NCBI GenBank assembly: GCA_025936205.1
Contig: JAICTU010000219.1
Span: forward strand, 1 to 14,554
From: Polyangiaceae bacterium
GTDB lineage: Bacteria; Myxococcota; Polyangia; Polyangiales; Polyangiaceae
Reading direction: 5' to 3'
DNA length: 14,554 bases
Below are positions 1 to 7,127 of this stretch, in pieces. Both the position numbers and the translations under genes were made by a program. Below the pieces are notes generated by a model. The model saw only the letters and a program-made list of their open reading frames with translations. It ran no database searches and was not told where the DNA came from. How positions within the stretch are numbered: the stretch's first letter is position 1; each line of letters opens with the position of its first letter.

Positions 1-1136
1 ACGATGTCCGCGATCGAGCCTTCGACCCCCAGCGCCACGTTGCTGACGAAGTGCGTGTAGTAGGCCGTCGGCAATAGAAACGGCATCGCCGGGGGCCGCC
101 CGAAGGCGGCATCGGAATCGGGCGCGCCCACCGCCACCACCGGATGTCGGGCGCTGCCGGTGGGGCCGTGAAACAGCACATCCAGCGCGAGCGTGAAGTC
201 TTCGTGCAGATAGGCTCCGCCCAGCCGCAGCTCCCACGGGATCGGCGAATGCGCCGGCACCGGCTGCTGGGAACGGAAATACGTGGGCGCCGGCGCGTCG
301 GGCTCATCGGCACCGAAGGTGATGCGCTCCTGCCCTACGTTGGCGTTCGCGCGCAGTGGGATCCCCGGCGGTTGCAGCATGAGCCCGAGCCGCCAGCTGG
401 GCGACAGATCATGCCGCACCCCCAGCCGCAGCACGGCGTCGTCGGAGTTCAGCTTCACATCGCGCAAGTCCGCGCGGACCTGGCTTGCCAGAACCGCGTT
501 GTGCGCATTGCCCTGGCTATCGACATAGTCGCGCGGCGCCACGCCGTCGGCGAAGACCCAGGCCTCGCGATGCTTCATCTCGCGGTGCGACCAGAACGCC
601 GAAAGACCAAACGCCCAGCGCGACGACAACGAATAGGCGTAGCTGAGCCCACGCCACACCGTCTCATCGCTACTGTCCAGCTTCAGATCGGCGTAGCTAT
701 CGTCGATGTGCCCGAAGCCCTTGAACGCGAGCGCCTCCTGCTCGGGGTTCACGGTGGAGAATGCCACCGCGTGGCGGCGAAAGCCGGTCCCATCCGCATC
801 TCCGAACTTGGCGATGGCGCTCACGTAGATCGCGAGCGAAGGCTTCTCGTCGTGCGTGAGATCGGCCAGCCCCGCCGCCTGCAGCCCGTGGTCGACGGTG
901 ATCTTCTGAAAGGCGTTGACCTGAAAGCTGGCCGAGATGCTCGAGCCGCCCATCTGCGCGCTGCCGGCAGGGTTGTAGTAAACGCTCGCGGCATCCTCGG
1001 CCAACCCCGTCGCCGCGCCGCCCATGCCCAGAGCGCGCCCGCCCACCAGTACCTCGTTGTGGTGCACCGGATCCGCTCGCGCCGAAGCGCTGACCGCAAA
1101 CACCGCTGCCCCGAGCGCCACCCCCCGTCGCGCCAA
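1..1136 (-). CDS. FadL/OmpP1-family outer-membrane transport protein, 5' part (runs off left edge)
   Basis: This is an open reading frame with no stop before the window edge; about 378 codons are visible. I place the start at a TTG (1134-1136) because a strong Shine-Dalgarno sequence, AGGGGGAGG, lies five bases upstream (1142-1150). The product then begins with a clean signal peptide, MARRGVALGAAVFAVSASARA, with likely cleavage near residue 21. Two in-frame ATGs at 1170-1175 are alternatives but would put 12-13 polar residues before the signal peptide. After cleavage come GRALGMGG (residues 33-40) and YYNPAG (53-58), the N-terminal hatch signature of the FadL/TodX/OmpP1 family. These are outer-membrane beta-barrels that take up hydrophobic compounds such as long-chain fatty acids. 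The rest shows alternating hydrophobic strands and aromatic residues, as expected for a barrel. The substrate cannot be told from the sequence. It is divergent from the nuclease gene at 1242. Confidence 0.85.
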   Translation of the reverse strand, partial: MARRGVALGAAVFAVSASARADPVHHNEVLVGGRALGMGGAATGLAEDAASVYYNPAGSAQMGGSSISASFQVNAFQKITVDHGLQAAGLADLTHDEKPSLAIYVSAIAKFGDADGTGFRRHAVAFSTVNPEQEALAFKGFGHIDDSYADLKLDSSDETVWRGLSYAYSLSSRWAFGLSAFWSHREMKHREAWVFADGVAPRDYVDSQGNAHNAVLASQVRADLRDVKLNSDDAVLRLGVRHDLSPSWRLGLMLQPPGIPLRANANVGQERITFGADEPDAPAPTYFRSQQPVPAHSPIPWELRLGGAYLHEDFTLALDVLFHGPTGSARHPVVAVGAPDSDAAFGRPPAMPFLLPTAYYTHFVSNVALGVEGSIADI

Positions 1137-1141
1137 GACTG

Positions 1142-1150
1142 CCTCCCCCT
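1142..1150 (-). promoter_or_regulatory. Ribosome binding site that decides the TTG start of the FadL-like gene
   Basis: The minus strand reads AGGGGGAGG five bases before TTG at 1134-1136. The match to the anti-Shine-Dalgarno sequence is strong, and no comparable site precedes the ATG pair at 1170-1175. This supports the TTG start and the signal peptide it creates. Confidence 0.6.
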
Positions 1151-1241
1151 GATTCGAGTGATTCGCGCCCATCATGCCGGAACCACGCGCGAACTTCAGG
1201 ACTTTCGGCGCGCATGGGCAAAAGACGCCGGCCGGCGGGGG

Positions 1242-3080
1242 ATGGACCCCGTGCCAGCTCTCAGCCGTCCTGCCACGACCCCGACGGCTCGAGCGCCGCA
1301 GCGCCGTCGCTGCTCGAAGCCCCCTCGCCTTGACGATCCGGCTTCGGCGGAGCAGGTTCCGCCCGTGTTGCCGCTCGCGAGCCTCGACGTCTTGGTCGTG
1401 GACTGTCAGACCACCGGCGCAACACCGGCGCACGGGGTCGTGCTCGAAATCGGCTGGGCCATCGCACGCGCAGCTCCGCCCGAAGGTGGGCCGCCCGAGG
1501 TGCGGGAGCTCGAATCCCACTGGATCACGCTGCCCCCGGGCCATCGCGTGCCCGCCCCCGTCCGGCGGCTGACGGGCTTCGACCCCGCACAGATCAGCGA
1601 GACGCTGGCCGCGGGCGACGCCTGGCAGCGCCTGCGCAGTATCCTTTCTGGCGGCCCTCGCCGCTCTGGCCCTGTCCTCTCCGGCGCCCCCCTACCAACA
1701 GCCATCCACTTTGCTCAGTTTGAGCTCGGCTTCTTGCGTGACTGGGCCCTCCAGTATGAGCCCACTTCACCTTTCCCGCTGGACGTGGTGTGCGTGCATG
1801 CCATTGCCTGCCGGCTCTTCCCTGATCTTCCGCGGCGCTCCATCCGCGCGCTCGCCGGCTTTCTGGGCCACAGCCTGGAGCTGGAGCGCCGCTCGCGCGG
1901 CCACGTCGAGGCGACGGCGTTCATCTGGAACAAGCTCGCGCTCGAGCTGCGAGAACGCGGCATCGAGAGCTGGCAGGAGCTGCAGCGCTGGCTCAGCTCA
2001 GCGCGGCCCGCACGCGCCAAAAAGCGGCGCTATCCCCTGCCCAGCACCGCCTGGCGCGCGCTCCCCGACGAGCCCGGCGTGTATCGCTTCCTGCGCTCGA
2101 ACGGCGACGTGCTGTACGTGGGCAAGGCGGCCAGCCTGCGCAAGCGTGTGGCCAGCCATTTCACGGCGGGCGTGAACACGAGCGAGCGGGCGCTGGAGAT
2201 GCTCACGCAGGTGCAGGAGATCCGCGTCACGCCGACCGCGACCGCGCTGGAGGCGGCGCTGCTCGAGAACGAGGAGATCAAGGCCATCGATCCGCCGTAC
2301 AACATTCAGCTCCTGGATGGGGAGCGCAACACCTGGTTCTTCGACCGTGCGCTGGATAACGTGGCGCCGGCCGCCGACCAGTCACACCGCCGTGGTCCGC
2401 TGCCGTCGACGTATTCCGTGCTGGCCGTGCGCGCGCTGCGCGCGCTCGTGAACGGGGAAGCGCCAAGCGCTCTGCTGCGAGCGCGCGCGCTGGGTACGAT
2501 CGAGCGCTGGGCGCCGGACGAACTGCTGTTCGAGCAGGGCTATCAGCGCTTTGTCGAGCGTCACGGGCCGCTCGGTGGCAGCCCGGCACAGATCGAGCGC
2601 CAGCTGCTGGGCGTGGCCCGGCAGTTGCTCGCCACCGGCGTCGAAGAGGGCCCTGCAGGAGAAGACCCGAGTTCGGGCAGGCCCGACAGCTGGGATCCGG
2701 AGCGCGTGCTGCGCCACCTCGAGCGCGGGCTCGCGCACGGTCACCAGCTGCTGCAGCGCGCGCGCTGGCTGTGCTTGCTGCACGACAGCAGCATTGTCTT
2801 CCGCGAGGGCTCGAGCGAGCGCTGGCGGCTGCTCAGCATTCGCGCGGGCAGCCTGATCGACGCGCGAGACGCGCCCGCCGAGCCTCCGAGCGAGCCCCTA
2901 CCGTACCGGCCGCTCGCCGAACGGCAAGCGGCCTTTGACCGAGGTCGCTACGACCGGCTGCGCACCTTGACCAGCGAGTTGAAGCGCGTGCTGCGCGATG
3001 GCGGCAGCGCGCGCCTGCACATCGGCCGCTGCCGCTGGATCGAAGCGCCCGCCCTGCGCGACGGCCTGCGCTGGATCTGA
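1242..3080 (+). CDS. DnaQ-like exonuclease domain fused to UvrC-type GIY-YIG nuclease
   Basis: The protein has 612 residues from ATG 1242. The first ~45 residues are Pro/Arg-rich, so a later start (GTG 1251, or GTG/TTG near 1366) is possible. The open frame continues upstream to 144 but there lies antisense to the FadL-like gene. Residues ~48-235 have a DnaQ-type exonuclease layout: a motif I-like DCQTTG (D54, Q56), a motif II-like HFAQFELGFL (156-165) and a motif III-like segment around H221. The usual DEDDh acids are not all kept: Gln replaces Glu in motif I and Glu replaces Asp in motif II. Residues ~274-355 form a GIY-YIG nuclease with GVY (279-281), YVG (292-294), R300/R302 and a catalytic Glu in ALLENE (339-344), followed by PPYN (351-354); it looks intact. 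The C-terminal ~240 residues are unrecognised. Exonuclease/GIY-YIG fusions are known in bacteria and are presumed to act in DNA repair; there is no UvrC UvrB-binding, RNase H or HhH part. Confidence 0.85.
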   Translation: MDPVPALSRPATTPTARAPQRRRCSKPPRLDDPASAEQVPPVLPLASLDVLVVDCQTTGATPAHGVVLEIGWAIARAAPPEGGPPEVRELESHWITLPPGHRVPAPVRRLTGFDPAQISETLAAGDAWQRLRSILSGGPRRSGPVLSGAPLPTAIHFAQFELGFLRDWALQYEPTSPFPLDVVCVHAIACRLFPDLPRRSIRALAGFLGHSLELERRSRGHVEATAFIWNKLALELRERGIESWQELQRWLSSARPARAKKRRYPLPSTAWRALPDEPGVYRFLRSNGDVLYVGKAASLRKRVASHFTAGVNTSERALEMLTQVQEIRVTPTATALEAALLENEEIKAIDPPYNIQLLDGERNTWFFDRALDNVAPAADQSHRRGPLPSTYSVLAVRALRALVNGEAPSALLRARALGTIERWAPDELLFEQGYQRFVERHGPLGGSPAQIERQLLGVARQLLATGVEEGPAGEDPSSGRPDSWDPERVLRHLERGLAHGHQLLQRARWLCLLHDSSIVFREGSSERWRLLSIRAGSLIDARDAPAEPPSEPLPYRPLAERQAAFDRGRYDRLRTLTSELKRVLRDGGSARLHIGRCRWIEAPALRDGLRWI

Positions 3081-3092
3081 GCGCGGCGGCCT

Positions 3093-4247
3093 TCACTGCA
3101 GCGTGGAGCCGCTCTCGATGAAGGTCGTGTCCTCGTGCATCGACACGCCGGGCTGCACGTTCCATTCGCCGCCGGTGTTGCCGCGGATCAGCGAATCCTG
3201 AAGCTGCAGCGTGCCCTGGTGGTTGTTGCTGACGAAGAAGATGCCACTGCCGAACTCGCGCACCTGGTTGTTCTCGATCCGGGTGTTGCACAGCGAGAGC
3301 GTCATGGTCTCACCGTCGTTGTAGATGGCGCCGCCGCTGCCTCCGCCGGGAGTGCCCTGGGCCGCGGGGTTGCCGCCGAAGCCGATGGCCTGATTGTAGG
3401 AAAAGACGCTGTCGATGATCGTCCAGTTGACCTCGATGCTGCCGATACCGCCGCCGTTGGAGCAGACGTTACCCAGGCCCTCCGCGCCACCGAAAGTGCT
3501 GCCCACGACGTACAGAGGCAGATTCTGGTACTGGCTGAAGGCGCGGATCGCGGCGCCGGCCACGTCGGGACCAGTCCCGATGCAGCTGTTGTTGTAGAAG
3601 CGGGAGTTGATCACCTTCAGGCGGCCACCGCGCGCCCAGATCGCGCCGCCGCCGTCGTTCTCGCTGTCGGCGCTGGAGTTGCCGTTGGCCAGGGTGAGGT
3701 TCTGCACAGTGAGACGCGGCGTCGCCTGGTCGTCACAGTGCGAGCTGGTCCAGTGCTGCTCCGGGTCGCAGGTATTCATGTACAGGATCCGGGTCGCGCC
3801 GCCGCCGCTCAACGTGACCAGATTGCCGCCGTCGATCACCACGTCTTCGCTGTCGTTGACCACCTTGGCGGGGCGATCCAGCTCGATCACCACGGGATCG
3901 GGCCCGCAGTTGAAGCGGATCTTGCCGCCCAGCGCCACTGCATCGATCACCGCCTGCCCGTTACAGCTCGCGGGAGTGCCGCTGCCCACCACGCGATCAG
4001 GCAAGCTCGTGTCGATGGGCTGTGCATCTGCGGGGACGGCGCATGACGAGGCCGCCGGCGGCTCTGCCGGGGGCAATGCTGCCGGCGCAGGCTCCGCCAA
4101 CGGCGCCGCCGGCGCGAGCGGCGCGACGGGGAGCGGACGCGGGCGCAGCTGCGGACGCGGCGTGCGGGCCTGCGCCAGCCCTTCCACGCCGAGCGCCACC
4201 GGAATCGAGAACACGACCAACGCGGACCACTTAGCGGACAATTGCAT
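3093..4247 (-). CDS. Secreted right-handed beta-helix protein with Pro/Ala-rich linker
   Basis: The protein has 384 residues. I chose the ATG at 4245-4247, which has GGAG four bases upstream and gives a signal peptide ending AQA (residue 27). A GTG at 4260-4262 (adding MKRSS) is a good alternative. Residues ~28-66 are a Pro/Ala-rich, low-complexity linker. From ~95 on, short repeating turns of the parallel beta-helix (pectate-lyase/polymorphic membrane protein) fold appear, such as VVIDGGNLVTLSGGGATRI (137-154) and repeated GGAI turns (200-203, 306-309). Family members are exported and often bind or cleave polysaccharides, but I see no diagnostic catalytic residues and make no enzyme claim. 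There are eight cysteines (69, 95, 114, 160, 171, 222, 262, 320), compatible with disulfides outside the cytoplasm. No C-terminal anchor or autotransporter barrel is present. It converges on the nuclease gene with a 12-bp gap. Confidence 0.8.
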   Translation of the reverse strand: MQLSAKWSALVVFSIPVALGVEGLAQARTPRPQLRPRPLPVAPLAPAAPLAEPAPAALPPAEPPAASSCAVPADAQPIDTSLPDRVVGSGTPASCNGQAVIDAVALGGKIRFNCGPDPVVIELDRPAKVVNDSEDVVIDGGNLVTLSGGGATRILYMNTCDPEQHWTSSHCDDQATPRLTVQNLTLANGNSSADSENDGGGAIWARGGRLKVINSRFYNNSCIGTGPDVAGAAIRAFSQYQNLPLYVVGSTFGGAEGLGNVCSNGGGIGSIEVNWTIIDSVFSYNQAIGFGGNPAAQGTPGGGSGGAIYNDGETMTLSLCNTRIENNQVREFGSGIFFVSNNHQGTLQLQDSLIRGNTGGEWNVQPGVSMHEDTTFIESGSTLQ

Positions 4248-4318
4248 GCTGCTCCGTTTCACCCCGCCCCTGTTCCACCGGAGAAAGTCCCCCACGGACC
4301 TGCCCCGGGCAGCAGCTA

Positions 4319-4328
4319 GATACGTATC
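4319..4328. promoter_or_regulatory. Perfect 10-bp palindrome upstream of the beta-helix gene
   Basis: GATACGTATC is fully self-complementary and lies about 72 bases before the chosen start of the beta-helix gene, in the 174-bp spacer behind the DUF4112 gene. It could be an operator or overlap a -10 element: on the minus strand TATCTA follows a TTGCGC with 18 bases between, a weak match. A 10-bp palindrome can also occur by chance. Confidence 0.25.
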
Positions 4329-4421
4329 ACGGTGCAACGCGCGCAAGGCGACGAGCCCACAAACGCGCGACTTAACAAGCTCTTTCGCAGGTCAAACCGC
4401 GCCCGCGCGAGGCACTCTGAC

Positions 4422-4856
4422 TCAAAACGAACGGATGAGCAGCACCAGCAGGATGATCGGCAAGCTGAGTGCGATCAGGAACAGCACCCCAGCTGCGCTC
4501 ACCACCAGCCAGTCCGAAGTGCGCGCCGTCCATACGTCGCGCTGGCGCAGCAACTCCAGGTTCTTGGTGTGCGCACGATAGAAGAAGTCGATGCCCGGAC
4601 CGATCAGCGGAATGGATCCGAGCAGCGCGTCGGCGGCGAGATGGATGAGCATGCGTGCGATCAACGCCGGGTGCGCGCGCATGCGGATGGCAACGACGAC
4701 GGTGAGCAAGCCGATCATCGCCCCGATCACGTCACCGACGCCGGGCAAGGCCAGGGCGAGCAAGGGGTCGACGTAGCGGCGATCCATCCAGTAGGTGATG
4801 CGCTCCAGCCACTCCATCTCGCGCGCCGCGCGCTCCATCCGAATCACTTCGCCCAT
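4422..4856 (-). CDS. DUF4112 family inner-membrane protein
   Basis: The protein has 144 residues from ATG 4854-4856. There is no convincing ribosome binding site there or at the next ATG (4836-4838), so the start is uncertain by a few residues; the open frame upstream is Ala/Pro-rich and unlike the family. The match to DUF4112 (PF13430) rests on the paired elements LPGVGDVIG (37-45) near the first hydrophobic segment and GSIPLIG (80-86), followed by IDFFYRAHTKNLELL (89-103). The family usually has Asp after that second Gly-containing element; here it is Pro87. Hydrophobic segments lie at ~43-58 and ~118-141, so it should sit in the cytoplasmic membrane. Function is unknown for the whole family. 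It shares strand with the beta-helix gene 174 bp downstream, but that gap has its own possible promoter elements, so an operon is doubtful. Confidence 0.8.
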   Translation of the reverse strand: MGEVIRMERAAREMEWLERITYWMDRRYVDPLLALALPGVGDVIGAMIGLLTVVVAIRMRAHPALIARMLIHLAADALLGSIPLIGPGIDFFYRAHTKNLELLRQRDVWTARTSDWLVVSAAGVLFLIALSLPIILLVLLIRSF

Positions 4857-5178
4857 TGCACATTCAGTAGCAGGTGCCCGGTCCTGCCGGCATCTTCCCG
4901 GCGGTCCAGCGCAGGCCGCCGGCGCGCCCGGCGCTGCAGCTTCCTGCAACGGGCAACAGCCGTTGCGTGAGGCACGAAGGTGCCGAGGCGGGCGAAAGCG
5001 CGAGGCAATTTGGCTCTCCTCCGGCAGATTTCAGCCGCTTTTCCGGCGTCGGCGGGAGCCGTTCTCGCACATCCGCGCGCCTCCCGGAGATGGGTCCAGA
5101 AAGGCACGCCGCGTGCATCATTGGGGGCCCACACGAGCCATCTGCGTCTCGTAGTCGCCCTGGGGAGTACCTCATTTC
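4857..5178. other. 322-bp divergent intergenic region between the DUF4112 and FHA-Wzz genes
   Basis: No gene is supported here; reading frames through it are low-complexity and overlap each other. It must hold the promoters of both flanking divergent genes, but I cannot point to a convincing sigma-70 hexamer pair. The visible structure is two neighbouring perfect hairpins at 4946-4984, listed separately. I compared the hairpin region by eye with the cyclic-di-GMP (GEMM) riboswitch consensus and found no match. Confidence 0.6.
4946..4984. repeat. Two adjacent perfect inverted repeats in the divergent spacer
   Basis: The first pairs GCAACGG (4946-4952) with CCGTTGC (4960-4966) across a 7-base loop. 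The second pairs GGCAC (4971-4975) with GTGCC (4980-4984) across GAAG. They are four bases apart and about 195-230 bases before the FHA-Wzz start. No T-tract follows on either strand, so they are poor intrinsic terminators. A structured leader or a protein binding site is possible; chance pairing in GC-rich DNA is the alternative. Confidence 0.4.
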
Positions 5179-7095
5179 ATGACCACCCTGAGCAGCAAGC
5201 AGACGCGCCCGACCCTGCGAGCCTCGCTGGAAGACCAGCTCGATCTCGTCGTGCCGCAAGCCGGCGCACGCAAGAGCAGGCGCAAGGCATTCTTGATGAT
5301 CTCGACGGGGCCGTCAGCGGGCACGGTGTTTCCCGTCATCCAGCGCTCCCTGCTCGTCGGGCGTTCCATGGGGGCAGACGTGCGCGTCGACGAGCAGGCG
5401 ATCTCGAACGAGCACGCCCGCCTGGAGCAGACGGACGCAGGGTTCACCCTGCTCGATCTCGGCTCTACCAACGGCACGTATGTCAACGGCCAGCGCCTGG
5501 TCCACGCCGCGCAGCTGTCCGGCGGAGACACCATCCAGATGGGGTCCACCACGTTCACGTTCGTGACGCGCGAATCCGGGGTGCCCAAGGGCACGGTACG
5601 GCTGCGCAAGCCGGATCTCCATGACCCCGATCTCGTGGGGTCCCCCGACGAGGTCCGGCCCCGTCACAGGCGAGCGGAGAGCGTGGCCATGGCGCCTCCC
5701 CCCAGCCAGCGCACCGGCTCGCTCTCCCTCACTGACGCGGTGCGCACAGTGAAGACCTACTGGGTATACGCGCGCCGCTATGGGCACCTATTGGGGATCG
5801 GGGCCGGCTTTGGCCTGCTGCTGGGGTTGCTTCAGGTGTGGATCCATCCTCCGCCCGGCTCGGCCTGGTTCGAGATGAGCCTGGCCTCGACGGACCGCCC
5901 GGCGAATGGCAGCGACGACCCGGCGCCGCCTCTCTTCACCGGCGCGGAGAGCACCTTCCGCAGCTTGCCGCTGATCAAAAAGACACTCAGCGAACTCGGG
6001 CTGCCCAACCCGAGCGACGCCTTCGCCAGCGACATTCAGTCCGAGCTCACCTTCGAGCCGGTGAGCTACAACTCGAAGGTCTATCGCGGCACTTACCAGG
6101 ACTCGTCGCCGCAGGCGGCGGTGCGCTTCCTCAATCAGCACGTGCACGAGTACATTGAATCGGAGCTCGACAAGCTGCTCAAGGTGCTGAAGAACGACGC
6201 CGCGTTCGACCGGGAGCAGGAGGAGCGCGCCGTCGAGCGCGTCGCCGAAGCGCGTGACCAGCTGGTCGCGTTCAGCGACGAGCATCCGGAGGCCGTCCCG
6301 AAGGACGCCAAGCTGCCGCCTGAAATGGCGCGGGCGCGCCTGGCGCCGACGGCGAGCCCCGAGCGCATCCAGCAAGCGATCGCCAGCACCCGCCGCGCGC
6401 TGCACAACGCGTATACGCAGATCCAGGCCAAGAAAGCGCAACCGTATCTGGAGCGAGCCACCAAGGCGGAGAACGACATCGCCGAGGCGCATGCCCGAGG
6501 CCTGCGCGACGAACACCCGGAGATCAAGAAACTGCGCAATCTGGAAGCCAGCTTGCGTGCGAAGGCCAATGCGTTGCTGGCCGCGGAGCCGTCAAAGGCT
6601 GAGCAGTCGCTCGATCCACAGATCACCAGCCTCAGGGAGGAGCTCGCGGATCTCGAGGCGCGTCAGCGCCAGTTGCCGGCGAGCAACGCGGCCGCCGCGG
6701 CCGCCAATGGCGCGCTGCTCCCGGCGGCGCTCACGACCACCACCAGCGCGCTGCAGGCCGCGCCGGCCGCGCCGGTCCGTGCTCCCGCGGAGAGCCTGGC
6801 CCAGCTGAAAATCCAGTACGGGGAGCTGTCACGCGAGTATGAGCGCGCCAAGACGGAACATGAAGCGCTGATGAAGAAGCGCGAGACCACGGACCGCCAG
6901 CTGGAGCGCGAGCGCACCAGCGCCGAGGCGCGCTATGACATCATCACACCGCCGACCGCCGGCAAATCCTCGGTCTTTTCCTCGCTGGTGAAGCGCGGGC
7001 TCATGGGCACGTTCGTCGGGCTCACCCTGGCCCTCCTGGCGGCCGCCTACCTGGAGCTGCGGCGCATCCTGATTGTACGAGGACATATCAGCTGA
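5179..7095 (+). CDS. FHA domain fused to Wzz-like polysaccharide co-polymerase
   Basis: The protein has 638 residues. ATG 5179 has GGGGAG upstream with a rather long 11-base spacing. Residues ~38-130 are an FHA domain, the phosphothreonine-peptide binding fold, with the key residues G61-R62, S76-N77-E-H79 and LGSTNGTYVNG (94-104) all present. A polar linker (~131-185) follows. Then comes a Wzz/chain-length-determinant layout: a first membrane helix (~203-221), a long mostly helical external region (~225-605) with coiled-coil stretches (~320-365, 395-500, 540-585) interrupted by an Ala-rich segment (502-535), and a second membrane helix (~608-626) with a short basic tail. The YDIITPP stretch (586-592) before the second helix resembles the C-terminal part of this family. 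In known members the external region oligomerises and sets polysaccharide chain length. Here the cytoplasmic end carries an FHA domain and there is no tyrosine-kinase domain. I infer control by a Ser/Thr kinase. gshB follows 32 bp downstream. Confidence 0.8.
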   Translation: MTTLSSKQTRPTLRASLEDQLDLVVPQAGARKSRRKAFLMISTGPSAGTVFPVIQRSLLVGRSMGADVRVDEQAISNEHARLEQTDAGFTLLDLGSTNGTYVNGQRLVHAAQLSGGDTIQMGSTTFTFVTRESGVPKGTVRLRKPDLHDPDLVGSPDEVRPRHRRAESVAMAPPPSQRTGSLSLTDAVRTVKTYWVYARRYGHLLGIGAGFGLLLGLLQVWIHPPPGSAWFEMSLASTDRPANGSDDPAPPLFTGAESTFRSLPLIKKTLSELGLPNPSDAFASDIQSELTFEPVSYNSKVYRGTYQDSSPQAAVRFLNQHVHEYIESELDKLLKVLKNDAAFDREQEERAVERVAEARDQLVAFSDEHPEAVPKDAKLPPEMARARLAPTASPERIQQAIASTRRALHNAYTQIQAKKAQPYLERATKAENDIAEAHARGLRDEHPEIKKLRNLEASLRAKANALLAAEPSKAEQSLDPQITSLREELADLEARQRQLPASNAAAAAANGALLPAALTTTTSALQAAPAAPVRAPAESLAQLKIQYGELSREYERAKTEHEALMKKRETTDRQLERERTSAEARYDIITPPTAGKSSVFSSLVKRGLMGTFVGLTLALLAAAYLELRRILIVRGHIS

Positions 7096-7127
7096 TAGCC
7101 TGCTCGGCTCAGCCCTGGAGCCGTGCA

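Noticed and set aside
144..1241. Long in-frame extension of the nuclease gene upstream of 1242, giving a 978-residue reading.
   Set aside because: This part lies antisense to a FadL-like gene with a clear signal peptide and family motifs. Its translation is Arg/His/Pro-rich and matches no domain; it is an open shadow frame typical of high-GC DNA.
3135..4581. Two long plus-strand reading frames opposite the beta-helix and DUF4112 genes.
   Set aside because: Their translations are low-complexity with no recognisable domain, while the minus strand has a signal peptide, a beta-helix repeat and a DUF4112 signature.
4940..5030. Possible cyclic-di-GMP (GEMM) or other riboswitch in the spacer before the FHA-Wzz gene.
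   Set aside because: Short pieces such as GGGCAA and CGAAAG occur, but not in the order or spacing of the GEMM consensus, and the characteristic GACGCAAAGCC segment is missing.
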